DNA of 64,000 bases from Mycolicibacterium aichiense (GTDB taxonomy: Bacteria > Actinomycetota > Actinomycetes > Mycobacteriales > Mycobacteriaceae). Position numbers and translations under genes: made by a program. The notes under the pieces were generated by a model. That model was not told the DNA's origin, made no database searches, and saw only the letters and a list, made by a program, of their open reading frames with translations. This document shows, in pieces, positions 39,296-47,166 of this stretch. Location of the stretch: NCBI RefSeq assembly GCF_010726245.1, contig NZ_AP022561.1, positions 434,001 through 498,000 of the forward strand. The letters run 5' to 3'. Numbering within the stretch: position 1 is the first letter of the stretch; each line of letters begins with the position of its first letter.

Positions 39296-40182
39296 GCCCT
39301 GCGCCAGTGGTCGGCGATTTCGATACGGCGGGCGATCCAGACCCCATCGTGGGATTGGACGTGGTCACAGAACCGTTCGAGCGCCGCGGTGCGCGCCGGA
39401 CGCCCGGCCAGCCGGCAATGCAGTCCGATGGACAGCATCTTCGGGGCGCCCGCGCGACCCTCGGCGTAGAGCACGTCGAACGCGTCCCGCAGATGGGCGA
39501 AGAACTCGTCACCGTTGGAAAAGCCTGCGGCCGAGGCAAACCGCATGTCGTTGGTGTCCAACGTGTATGGCACGACGAGATGGGCACGGCCGGCAACGTC
39601 CACCCAGTACGGCAGATCGTCGGCGTAGGAATCGGAATCGTAGACGAAGCCGCCGTGTTCGACGACGAGTTCGCGCGTGTGCGGCGAATCGCGGCCGGTG
39701 TACCAGCCCAGCGGAGCCGCTCCGGTGAGATCGCGCAGGATCGAAACGGCCTGCGCCATGTGCGCCCGCTCGGTGTCCCGGTCGACGGACTGGTAGGACT
39801 TCCATCGCAGTCCGTGGCAAGCGATCTCGTGGCCGAGCTCATTGAAAGCCGCCACCGCCTCGGTATTTCGCTGCATGGCCAATGCGACCGCGAAGACGGT
39901 CAGCGGGATACCGCGACGCTCGAAGAGCCGAAGCAGCCGCCACAGCCCTGCGCGTGAGCCGTACTCGTAGAGCGACTCCATACTCATGTGCCGGTCGGGG
40001 AACGGCTCGGCCGGTGTCATTTCGGACAGGAACGTCTCCGAGGCCGGGTCGCCATCGAGGACCGAATTCTCGGCCCCTTCTTCGTAATTCAGCACGAATT
40101 GCACCGCAATGGCGGCATCGCCCGGCCAGTGCGGGTGAGGGGGTATACGGCCGTAGCCGACCATGTCCCTCGGATAGGTCAT
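39280..40182 (-). CDS. puuE: Allantoinase, PuuE polysaccharide-deacetylase type
   Basis: A 300-residue metal-independent allantoinase of the PuuE family, hydrolysing allantoin to allantoate. The opening RDMVGYGRIPPHPHWPGDA and IAVQFVLNYEEGAENSVLDGD are the family signature. NELGHEIACHGLRWKSY and APLGWYTGRDSPHTRELV carry the active-site residues of the NodB-like fold. ATG 40182 follows the allantoicase stop by 1 bp, so both are co-translated. An open frame upstream to 40842 lies inside the allantoicase gene. Confidence 0.93.
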   Translation of the reverse strand: MTYPRDMVGYGRIPPHPHWPGDAAIAVQFVLNYEEGAENSVLDGDPASETFLSEMTPAEPFPDRHMSMESLYEYGSRAGLWRLLRLFERRGIPLTVFAVALAMQRNTEAVAAFNELGHEIACHGLRWKSYQSVDRDTERAHMAQAVSILRDLTGAAPLGWYTGRDSPHTRELVVEHGGFVYDSDSYADDLPYWVDVAGRAHLVVPYTLDTNDMRFASAAGFSNGDEFFAHLRDAFDVLYAEGRAGAPKMLSIGLHCRLAGRPARTAALERFCDHVQSHDGVWIARRIEIADHWRRAHPAE

Positions 40183-40183
40183 G

Positions 40184-41221
40184 TCACGCCGCCGCAGCCC
40201 ATTTGTCCGCAACCCGACGCCGTCCCGTGTCGGTGAGCCGGCCGAACAACCGCAGCCGCGCCATACCGCCGTCGGGATACACCTCGAGGCGGGCATCGGT
40301 GACCGGCCGTTGGCTGGACAGCAGGAAGCGATGCCGGGTATCGGGTTGCAGATCGGTGCGCGGCAGCAGCTCGAACCAGTCGCCGTCGTCGTCGCGACCC
40401 ACCAGCCGGGCGCTGCCGGGGGCGTTACCGACGAAGTAGGACGTGTCCAGTTCGGCCACCGTGAGCACCCCGTGACCGGCCAATTGCACCTGCACCCAGT
40501 CATTTCCGTTGTCACGCCGCCGCGAGGTCTCCCACCCGTCACCCATCGTGTGCGCGGTGCCGCGCAGCAGCAGGTTGTTCGGCGACGAATAGAACATGTT
40601 GGAGCAGGCCGTGACTCGGGCACCGTTGTCCAGGGCGGCGAGATCGAGCGGAATGCCGTCGACGAACCGCGGGTCGAGCAGACCCTGGCCGTGGACACGC
40701 AGCCGGGCCACTCCGCCGTCGGGGTAGATCGACAGCCGGACATGCGTCCACCGGCGAGACGAACTGACCTCGAACAGATTCCGGGTGTCACCGTTGACGT
40801 CGGCCCGGTCGAGGATGGTGGTCCAGTCAGTTTGGTGCACAAGGTCTTCGACGTTCGGGTAACCCTCGACGCAGGCCGCCTCGACCGAGACCTGCGGTGG
40901 GTAGTTGCCCGTGAACCACGCGGTGTCGACCACGACGCCGCGCACGATGGCCGGGGCGGCTAGCCGAACGATCGCGGTGTCGCAGTCCCCGGGCATTGTG
41001 CCGCGCCTGCGCCGGGTCTCCCAGCCGTCGTAGATCTGGCCCTTGTGCCCGAAGGTGGCCGGGCGGAACTCGGCCGGCCGGGGGTTGATGAGGTTCTCTC
41101 GCTCGGCGAACAAGTCGTCGTTGGCCCAAACCACAGTTCCGCCTGCCGGCCGGGCCGCCAGATCGGGGAGGGACAGGAAGTCTGATTGCGTCCGAGTGGA
41201 GTCCTGCCCGCCGTCGATCAC
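40184..41221 (-). CDS. alc: Allantoicase
   Basis: A 345-residue allantoicase, converting allantoate to urea and ureidoglycolate. It consists of the two tandem jelly-roll repeats of the family: the first with YDGWETRRRR and FTGNYPPQVSVEA, the second with GDGWETSRRRDNGNDW and FVGNAPGSARL. Each ends in a YPDGG(V/M)ARLR motif. It starts at GTG 41221. It is the first gene of the allantoicase-allantoinase pair. No ureidoglycolate-cleaving enzyme or urease is in the window. Confidence 0.94.
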   Translation of the reverse strand: MIDGGQDSTRTQSDFLSLPDLAARPAGGTVVWANDDLFAERENLINPRPAEFRPATFGHKGQIYDGWETRRRRGTMPGDCDTAIVRLAAPAIVRGVVVDTAWFTGNYPPQVSVEAACVEGYPNVEDLVHQTDWTTILDRADVNGDTRNLFEVSSSRRWTHVRLSIYPDGGVARLRVHGQGLLDPRFVDGIPLDLAALDNGARVTACSNMFYSSPNNLLLRGTAHTMGDGWETSRRRDNGNDWVQVQLAGHGVLTVAELDTSYFVGNAPGSARLVGRDDDGDWFELLPRTDLQPDTRHRFLLSSQRPVTDARLEVYPDGGMARLRLFGRLTDTGRRRVADKWAAAA

Positions 41222-41282
41222 CTTCTGAGCCTAAGTGACCGGCCACTTCGGGGCGCGCCGAGCATCGGCCGCCGGGTTCGTC

Positions 41283-41975
41283 TCAGGCTTCGATCTCGCC
41301 GGCCACGCGCCGCTCGATCGCCTCTCGAGCGGCGGCGGGCAGCACGACCAGTCCGTCGAGTTCGCGCCGCGCCCTGTCGTAGGCAATGCGCCGCTCCTGG
41401 GGGGTGGCGGCGGTGTCCTCGGCGAGGTGCAACAAGTGCTGAGCGCGGCTCAGGCGCTGCTGATCGCCGACCGAGAAATCACTGCGGCGCCGGCGGATCG
41501 CCTCGGCCTCGGCGACGTCGAACGCGGCGGCGTACTCGCCGACGGCATCGCGATACTCCAGCTGGGCATCGCGATCGCCGACGACGTCGTCGATGTTCTC
41601 CGGCCGCAACAGCTCGGCGCGCTGGCGGGCCTTGTGAAACGACACCGTCAGGGGATCGCGCATGTCGGTCATCATCGGGAAGTCGAGCAGCTTGGCGACG
41701 TCGGTCTCGTAGGAGAGCCAACGTTCGTCGGTCCGATTGTGCGCAGCGGTGATTCGCTTCAGCTCCCGCCGGTATGCCGCGTCGGTACCACGGTTTCTAC
41801 CGGCCGCCTCCGCGACGGCGATCTTGGCCTGCTGTTTGAGGCGGTAACGCTCCATGCGGCGCTCGGCCCGCCGTTCGTTGGCCGCGGCCACAGACCGGAC
41901 CACACCGCCGATCACCCCGCCGAGCGGGAAGATCAGCCACCAGAAGTGCCACAGCGAATCCACCGCCTCCAGCAT
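41283..41975 (-). CDS. Membrane-anchored coiled-coil protein, function unknown
   Basis: A 230-residue protein with one N-terminal hydrophobic helix (LWHFWWLIFPLGGVIGGVV, residues ~8-26), followed by long, strongly charged helices rich in Ala, Glu and Arg (ERRAERRMERYRLKQQAKIAVAEA and later), predicted to form coiled coils. The shape suggests a membrane-tethered scaffold facing the cytoplasm. No enzyme motif is seen. It lies between allantoicase and a TetR gene without overlap to either. Confidence 0.75.
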   Translation of the reverse strand: MLEAVDSLWHFWWLIFPLGGVIGGVVRSVAAANERRAERRMERYRLKQQAKIAVAEAAGRNRGTDAAYRRELKRITAAHNRTDERWLSYETDVAKLLDFPMMTDMRDPLTVSFHKARQRAELLRPENIDDVVGDRDAQLEYRDAVGEYAAAFDVAEAEAIRRRRSDFSVGDQQRLSRAQHLLHLAEDTAATPQERRIAYDRARRELDGLVVLPAAAREAIERRVAGEIEA

Positions 41976-42005
41976 GCCACCGCAGTCGGTGTACGTGCTC
42001 GAAGG

Positions 42006-42614
42006 TCAGGGCTGTCCGGCGAGCATCCCGTTGACGATGCGGTGCAGGGCGCTGCGCACCTCGGTGCCCGCGCGTTCGGGATCCTCGGCGTGGGCGATGG
42101 TCAGCGCCGCGGCATCCAGCGCGCCGATCAGGATGTGCGCCAGCGGACGCACCGGCTGGTCCGCGAGTTCGCCGGAGTCCATCGCGGCCTGCAGCAACTG
42201 CTCGGTCATGCCCAGGCTGTAGCGCTCAGCGATATCGCGGAAACCATTCCAGCCCAATACATTCGGTGCATCAAGCAGGATCAGTTGACGGATCTCGCGC
42301 TCCGAGCTGATGTCGAGCCAGGCGTCCACGGCGGCGTGCAGGGTGGCGGCCGGCGTCGGCGGCTCCTGAGCGAGAACTGCCGCGGCCAACCGGTTCATCA
42401 CGTCGGCTTCGACTGCCTCGACGACGTCGAGGAACAGCGCCGACTTGTCGGCGTACTGGTGGTACATCGCGCCCCTGGTGACGCCGGCGCGCTGGGCGAT
42501 CTCCGGCGTTCCGACCTCGGCGTAACCCCGCTGGCCCCACAGTTCGCGCGCGGCCATGCGCAGCGCGTCCTGGGTTGCCGCGGAGCGCTGCGCCTGAGTA
42601 CGTCTGGTGGTCAT
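42006..42614 (-). CDS. TetR-family transcriptional regulator
   Basis: A 202-residue TetR regulator. The helix-turn-helix is GYAEVGTPEIAQRAGVTRGAMYHQYADKSALFLDV in the first 60 residues; the remainder is the ligand/dimer domain (TetR_C type with LLDAPNVLGWNGFRDI). ATG 42614 is preferred; GTG 42632 would add six residues. It is divergent from the alpha/beta hydrolase gene, with a palindromic operator candidate in the 78-bp gap. Confidence 0.9.
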   Translation of the reverse strand: MTTRRTQAQRSAATQDALRMAARELWGQRGYAEVGTPEIAQRAGVTRGAMYHQYADKSALFLDVVEAVEADVMNRLAAAVLAQEPPTPAATLHAAVDAWLDISSEREIRQLILLDAPNVLGWNGFRDIAERYSLGMTEQLLQAAMDSGELADQPVRPLAHILIGALDAAALTIAHAEDPERAGTEVRSALHRIVNGMLAGQP

Positions 42615-42651
42615 GTCTTGTTTTCCGTACACCCTGTCGGTATCTTACATG

Positions 42652-42662
42652 CAGACTGTCTG
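42652..42662. promoter_or_regulatory. Candidate TetR operator
   Basis: CAGAC-T-GTCTG is a perfect 5-1-5 palindrome midway between the divergent tetR and hydrolase genes. Similar CAGACTGTCTG cores occur at mycobacterial TetR-controlled promoters. It fits autoregulation and control of the hydrolase. Confidence 0.6.
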
Positions 42663-42692
42663 TTTGTTAGTTGTCATCGAGAGGAGATCGTC

Positions 42693-43538
42693 ATGCACAC
42701 CGTAGAACTCAGCAGCGGAACCATCCATTACGAAACGGCCGGACCGGCCGCGGGCAGGCCGCTGGTCTTCATCCACGGCTACGCGATGGGTGGGTCGCTG
42801 TGGCGCCCGTTGAGCGCCAGGCTGGCTCGGCATGGCCTGCGGTGCATCGTGCCGACCTGGCCGCTGGGCGCACACCAGACGGCGATGCGGTCGTCGGCCG
42901 ATATGACGATGCGCGGCGTCGCCGCGATGGTGGCCGAGTTCCTCGACAAAACCGGGCTCGACGACGTCGTCCTGGTCGGCAATGACACCGGGGGAGCCGT
43001 CGCCCAGGTGGTCGCCACCGAGTTCCCCGACCGGCTCGGCGCGCTGGTCCTCACCAGTTGCGATGCGTTCGAACACTTTCCGCCACCGATCCTGGCACCA
43101 TTCATCACCGCGGCGAGGATTCCGTTGCTATGGCGAATCGCGGTGCAGGGCATGCGTTCTCGTACGGTCCGGCGCCGCGCGTACGGTGCGCTGGCCCACA
43201 CCAACCTCGACGCGCTGACTGCCGAATGGACCCGCAAGGCCGTCCGCGACCGCGCGATCGCCGAGAACCTGCGTCGGTTCACCGGATCGCTCACCCGGCA
43301 GACCACTCTCGACGCCGCCGCCAAGCTACCGCAGTTCGCCAAGCCGGCGTTGATCGCGTGGTCGGCCGATGACGCGTTCTTCCCGCAGGCCGACGGCCGC
43401 AGGCTTGCCGACGCCCTGCCGAACTCCCGGTTGGAGATCATCCGCGGCGCACGCACGTTCTCGATGCTCGACGAGCCGGATGTCCTTGCCGATCTGATCG
43501 CCGAGTTCGCCACGGCCACAAGCGCTGTCGGACGCTAG
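42693..43538 (+). CDS. Alpha/beta hydrolase with Asp at the nucleophile position
   Basis: A 281-residue alpha/beta-hydrolase-fold protein. The oxyanion region is FIHGYAMGG. The nucleophile elbow reads GNDTGG, placing Asp at the catalytic position as in haloalkane dehalogenases and epoxide hydrolases. An acidic residue lies in AWSADDAFFP. At the place where the catalytic His is expected (consensus GAGHF) the sequence is GARTFSMLDEP, so the His is missing. GAGAGGAG precedes ATG 42693 by 5 nt. The gene is divergent from its likely TetR repressor and overlaps the convergent esterase by 4 bp. Confidence 0.87.
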   Translation: MHTVELSSGTIHYETAGPAAGRPLVFIHGYAMGGSLWRPLSARLARHGLRCIVPTWPLGAHQTAMRSSADMTMRGVAAMVAEFLDKTGLDDVVLVGNDTGGAVAQVVATEFPDRLGALVLTSCDAFEHFPPPILAPFITAARIPLLWRIAVQGMRSRTVRRRAYGALAHTNLDALTAEWTRKAVRDRAIAENLRRFTGSLTRQTTLDAAAKLPQFAKPALIAWSADDAFFPQADGRRLADALPNSRLEIIRGARTFSMLDEPDVLADLIAEFATATSAVGR

Positions 43539-44497
43539 ACCGCGCGCAATCGCCGGATCCGGTCGGCCACCGCGCGCTCCGACACCGCCGCGGCGGGGGC
43601 CAGCGCCTCCCAGGCGTGCGGGCAGCCAGGATGAACGTGCAGTTCGGTTGGCACTCCGGAAGCGGAAAGCCGCGCGGCATAAGCGATGTTCTCGTCGCGG
43701 AAGATGTCCAGATCGCCGACGTCGAGGTAGGTGGGCGGCAGCCCGGTCAGCACCTGCGCGCGGGCCGGCGCGGCGTAGATCGACACGTCATCGCCCCCGG
43801 CGCGATCGCCCAGGAGCGCACCCCAGCCAGTGATGTTGTCGTCGTAGTTCCAGGTCAGCAGTTCCGGGTCGAGTTCGGGATCCGGGGTGGTGGTGCGGTC
43901 GTCGAGCATCGGATAGATCAGCACCTGCGCAGCCAGCGCGGGGCCGCCGCGGTCGCGGGCCAACAGGCTCACCCCGGCTGCCAGGCCCCCGCCCGCGCTG
44001 TCACCGGCGACCGCGATACGGGCCGGGTCGACGCCCAGATCGGCGGCGTGCTCGGCCAGCCAGCACAGCGCGGCGTAGCAGTCCTCGACCGGCGTCGGGT
44101 CCGGAAACTCCGGGGCCACACGGTAATCCACCAGCAGCATCGGGGCCCCGGTGGCCGCGACGTAGCCACGCATCGCCGTGTCGTAGGCCGGAGCGGTTTC
44201 GGCCAGGCTGTAGATCATGCCGCCGCCGTGCAGGTACAGCACGGCGCTGCCGGGCGACTCGGAGGTGGGGAAGTACCACGACAGATCAAGTTCCGCGCCG
44301 TCGGCGGTGCGCAGCGTGTGCCGCGACACCTCGACGCCGTCGACCGGATCGCGCGACGCGCCGAGCGTCTGGAACATCGGGATCGCCCGCTCGCGGCGGG
44401 TCGCCACATCCCCGATCGCGGGCGGTTCGAGAGCGGCTGCCGCCTCCATCAGCGGTTGCAGCAGGGTCAGTACTTCCGGATCCATCGGCAGGGGCAC
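43535..44497 (-). CDS. Alpha/beta hydrolase fold-3 esterase (HSL/LipH-like)
   Basis: A 320-residue hormone-sensitive-lipase-family esterase. The oxyanion-hole motif is YLHGGGMIYS, the nucleophile elbow VAGDSAGGGLA, the acid probably in TYLDVGDLDIFRDEN, and the His in HVHPGCPHAWEAL. It is cytosolic, with no signal peptide, and likely cleaves short-chain esters. It starts at GTG 44497; ATG 44485 four codons later is equally plausible. Its upstream region carries a 13-bp tandem triplication shared with the next gene. Confidence 0.9.
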   Translation of the reverse strand: MPLPMDPEVLTLLQPLMEAAAALEPPAIGDVATRRERAIPMFQTLGASRDPVDGVEVSRHTLRTADGAELDLSWYFPTSESPGSAVLYLHGGGMIYSLAETAPAYDTAMRGYVAATGAPMLLVDYRVAPEFPDPTPVEDCYAALCWLAEHAADLGVDPARIAVAGDSAGGGLAAGVSLLARDRGGPALAAQVLIYPMLDDRTTTPDPELDPELLTWNYDDNITGWGALLGDRAGGDDVSIYAAPARAQVLTGLPPTYLDVGDLDIFRDENIAYAARLSASGVPTELHVHPGCPHAWEALAPAAAVSERAVADRIRRLRAV

Positions 44498-44508
44498 GGT
44501 TGCACCCT

Positions 44509-44547
44509 AGCCCCAGTTGTCAGCCCCAGTTGTCAGCCCCAGTTGTC
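44509..44547. repeat. Three perfect 13-bp tandem repeats
   Basis: The unit AGCCCCAGTTGTC is present three times without gaps at 44509, 44522 and 44535. On the minus strand the first-read copy encodes the last residues DNWG and stop of the OHCU-decarboxylase gene. The other two copies lie after the stop, directly before the esterase start region. It looks like recent slippage duplication. Confidence 0.9.
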
Positions 44548-45063
44548 GTAGCCGCCCTCGGGTCCGAGCATCCGTTCGAGCCGGCTTCGATTGATCCGGG
44601 CCAGCTCGTTGCAGACAACCTTGCGTTCGGTTTCGGGGTCGTGGTGCATCCGGTCGCGGACCGCCGCGATCACCGACTTGGCGCAGACCTCACGGGGCAA
44701 GCCGCCGATGTGCATGACGAATCCGAAACCGAAATGCTCGTTGTAGTCGGTTACCGCCGCGGTGAGTTCGGCCATCACCTCGGGCGAGGAGTCCCAGACC
44801 GAGCACTGCTCGGCCTGCGACTTGGTGCTCCCGGGGCGCCGGCCGACATGCGGGTAGGCCTGCAGGATGTCGTCGATCGAGGACTCCGACAGCGAGAACA
44901 GCAAGTCGTCGGCGCGCCGGAACAATTCGTCCCGGTCGGAGTACGGGCGTCCCCTGGTCAGGTCCCGCGCCAAGGTGACACTGTTGCAGCACTCATAGAG
45001 CGCGTGGACGGCCTTGCTGTCCGGCAGCTCGTTGAAGGCCTCGAGACCGATGCCCTGGTGCAT
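44533..45063 (-). CDS. uraD: OHCU decarboxylase family protein (UraD-like)
   Basis: A 176-residue protein of the 2-oxo-4-hydroxy-4-carboxy-5-ureidoimidazoline decarboxylase family, the third step from urate to S-allantoin. FNELPDSKAVHALYECCNS and RGRPYSDRDELFRRADD match the family N-terminus. SQAEQ carries the catalytic Glu, and ELARINRSRLERML the C-terminal Arg helix. The family's catalytic His-Pro is replaced: the segment reads AYPHVGRRPGS, with Tyr in place of His. ATG 45063 gives the usual length. It is separated from the allantoin genes by 3.3 kb and lies downstream of ppa. Confidence 0.85.
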   Translation of the reverse strand: MHQGIGLEAFNELPDSKAVHALYECCNSVTLARDLTRGRPYSDRDELFRRADDLLFSLSESSIDDILQAYPHVGRRPGSTKSQAEQCSVWDSSPEVMAELTAAVTDYNEHFGFGFVMHIGGLPREVCAKSVIAAVRDRMHHDPETERKVVCNELARINRSRLERMLGPEGGYDNWG

Positions 45064-45138
45064 CAACACCAGTTCATGATCGAAAAGCCAAAGGACAACC
45101 GGGTTACCGATTGTTACGGCCAGGCAAACTTTCTCACC

Positions 45139-45153
45139 AGCGCCCTCGGCGCT
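45139..45153 (-). terminator. Hairpin at the ppa 3' end
   Basis: AGCGCC-CTC-GGCGCT forms a 6-bp perfect stem overlapping the ppa stop codon. No U tract is present, so it may be a weak terminator or partial readthrough point into uraD. Confidence 0.45.
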
Positions 45154-45641
45154 CAGTGACCTTCTTTGGCGAACCGCTCGCGGGAGCGCTCCACCTCGGC
45201 CTCGGCCTCGGCTCGTCCGACCCAGTCGGAGCCTTTGACGAATTTGCCCGGCTCGAGGTCCTTGTAATGGGTGAAGAAGTGCTGGATCGAATCGAGTTCG
45301 TCCTTGGGCACGTCGCCGATGTCCTGGATGTGGTCCCAGCGCTTGTCTCCGGCAGGCACGCACAGCACCTTGTCGTCGCCGCCGGCTTCGTCGACCATCT
45401 TGAACATCCCGACCGGGCGTACCTCGATCAGCACGCCGGGGAACACCGACAGCGGCAGCAGCACCAGCGCGTCCAGCGGGTCGCCGTCCTCGCCGAGGGT
45501 GTCCTCGATGAAGCCGTAGTCCGCGGGGTAGGCCATCGGGGTGTAGAGGTAGCGGTCGAGGCGGACCCGTCCGGTTTCGTGGTCGACCTCGTACTTGTTG
45601 CGCTGACCCTTCGGGATCTCGATGGTGACGTCGAACTCCAC
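45153..45641 (-). CDS. ppa: Inorganic pyrophosphatase
   Basis: A 162-residue family I soluble pyrophosphatase, the same length as Rv3628. It hydrolyses PPi to phosphate and drives biosynthetic reactions. Active-site motifs are [15 protein letters not shown], the metal-binding [11 protein letters not shown] (D-x-D-P-x-D), and [11 protein letters not shown] with [16 protein letters not shown] 45641 gives VEFDVTIEI. It is divergent from dacB across 139 bp. Confidence 0.97.
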   Translation of the reverse strand: MEFDVTIEIPKGQRNKYEVDHETGRVRLDRYLYTPMAYPADYGFIEDTLGEDGDPLDALVLLPLSVFPGVLIEVRPVGMFKMVDEAGGDDKVLCVPAGDKRWDHIQDIGDVPKDELDSIQHFFTHYKDLEPGKFVKGSDWVGRAEAEAEVERSRERFAKEGH

Positions 45642-45780
45642 CGTGCGACTCCTTATTTCCGCTGACTCGTGCCCGCCGGGCCGGCGACGCGGCATTACCC
45701 TAACGCCCGCGCTGGCCTGCACTGCACGGTGGTTCGGCACAATGAGACGAAACAGAAGTCAGGAAGGCCCCAGGAGAATG

Positions 45781-47166
45781 ATGAGCCCGACTCGCGGGTG
45801 GCGTTGGGCCCACGTGGTGCTCGCCGTGGCGGTGGTCGTGCTGGTCGCCGCCATCGTGGCAATAGCCGCCGTCCTGACCCACGGCAGTGACACCGGCAGC
45901 GCGCAGGCCCCGCCCGGTCATGCGCTGGTGACGGCCAACCCCGGCGTGGTCCCGGTGTCCGACAGCGCGCCGGTGCCCACCGCCGCCGGTCTGACCGCTG
46001 CGCTGGCCCTGCCCGTCGCCGATCCCAATCTCGGCAATGTCAGCGGCCGGGTCACCGACGCGCAGACCGGTACCCAGCTCTGGGAGCACCGCTCAGACGT
46101 GCCACTGTTGCCGGCCTCGACCAACAAGACGCTCACCACCGGTGCCGCGCTGCTGGCCCTGAACCGTGACGAGCGGGTCACCACCACCGTCGTCGCGGCC
46201 GACCAGACCACGCAGCCGGGCGTGGTTGTGCTCGTCGGTGGCGGCGACCCCATCCTGTCGGCCGCCCCGGCCGGCCAGGAGACCTGGTATCGCGGTGCCG
46301 CCCGGATCAGTGATCTCGCCGATCAGGTGCGCAAGAGCGGGATCACCGCGACGGCGGTCCAGGTGGACGACTCTCTGTACAGCGGGCCGGATTTCGCGCC
46401 CGGCTGGGATCCCGCCGACATCGATGGCGGCGACATCGCCCCCATGCAGTCGGTGATGATCGACGCCGGACGTATCCAGCCGACCACAGTCGATTCGGCC
46501 CGGTCCCGAACCCCGGCCCTGGACGCGGGCCGCGCTCTGGCCACCGCGCTGGGCGTCGACCCGGCCAAGGTCACGATGGCGCCGGGGCGGCCGACCGGCA
46601 GGCAGTTGGCGGCGGTGCAAAGCGCACCACTGATCGAGCGGCTGCGGCAGATGATGAACGCCTCCGACAACGTGATGGCCGAGTCGATCGCCAGGGAGGT
46701 GGCCAAGGCCGGCGGACGCCCGATGAGCTTCGCGGGCGCGGTCGACGCGATCACCACCAAGCTCGCCGGCGCCGGCGTCGACATGACCGGCGCCACGCTG
46801 TTCGACTCCAGTGGGTTGTCGGTGCTGGACCGGCTCACGGCTAAAACGCTCGACGAGGTGGTCCAGGCCGCTGCGGGCCCCGATCAGCCCAGCATGCGTC
46901 CGCTGCTCGACCTGCTGCCGATCGCCGGCGGCAGCGGAACATTGTCGGACCGCTTCCTCGGCGGTGACTCCAAGGGGGCGTCGGCCGGCTGGCTGCGGGC
47001 CAAGACCGGGTCGCTGACGGCGATCAACTCCCTGGCCGGAGTGGTGACCGATGCCGGCGGCCGAGTGCTGACGTTCGCGTTCATCTCCAACGACGCCGGT
47101 CCGATGGGCCGGGTGGCCCTCGACGCACTGGCCAGCGTCCTGCGCACCTGCGGGTGCGGCTCATGA
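45781..47166 (+). CDS. dacB: D-alanyl-D-alanine carboxypeptidase/endopeptidase (PBP4 class)
   Basis: A 461-residue class C low-molecular-mass penicillin-binding protein, orthologue of Rv3627c. One N-terminal hydrophobic helix (VVLAVAVVVLVAAIVAIAAVL) anchors or exports it to the periplasm. The SxxK motif is ASTNKT, SxN is SDNVMAE, and KTG is RAKTGSLTA. It trims and cleaves peptidoglycan cross-links. ATG 45781 is chosen over the adjacent ATG 45778 because AGGAG (45772-45776) is then 4 nt away and the length equals the Mtb protein. The stop overlaps the next gene (ATGA). Confidence 0.95.
   Translation: MSPTRGWRWAHVVLAVAVVVLVAAIVAIAAVLTHGSDTGSAQAPPGHALVTANPGVVPVSDSAPVPTAAGLTAALALPVADPNLGNVSGRVTDAQTGTQLWEHRSDVPLLPASTNKTLTTGAALLALNRDERVTTTVVAADQTTQPGVVVLVGGGDPILSAAPAGQETWYRGAARISDLADQVRKSGITATAVQVDDSLYSGPDFAPGWDPADIDGGDIAPMQSVMIDAGRIQPTTVDSARSRTPALDAGRALATALGVDPAKVTMAPGRPTGRQLAAVQSAPLIERLRQMMNASDNVMAESIAREVAKAGGRPMSFAGAVDAITTKLAGAGVDMTGATLFDSSGLSVLDRLTAKTLDEVVQAAAGPDQPSMRPLLDLLPIAGGSGTLSDRFLGGDSKGASAGWLRAKTGSLTAINSLAGVVTDAGGRVLTFAFISNDAGPMGRVALDALASVLRTCGCGS

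Noticed and set aside
45139..45153. A riboswitch or attenuator between ppa and uraD
   Set aside because: Only a short 6-bp hairpin is visible; no conserved aptamer features.
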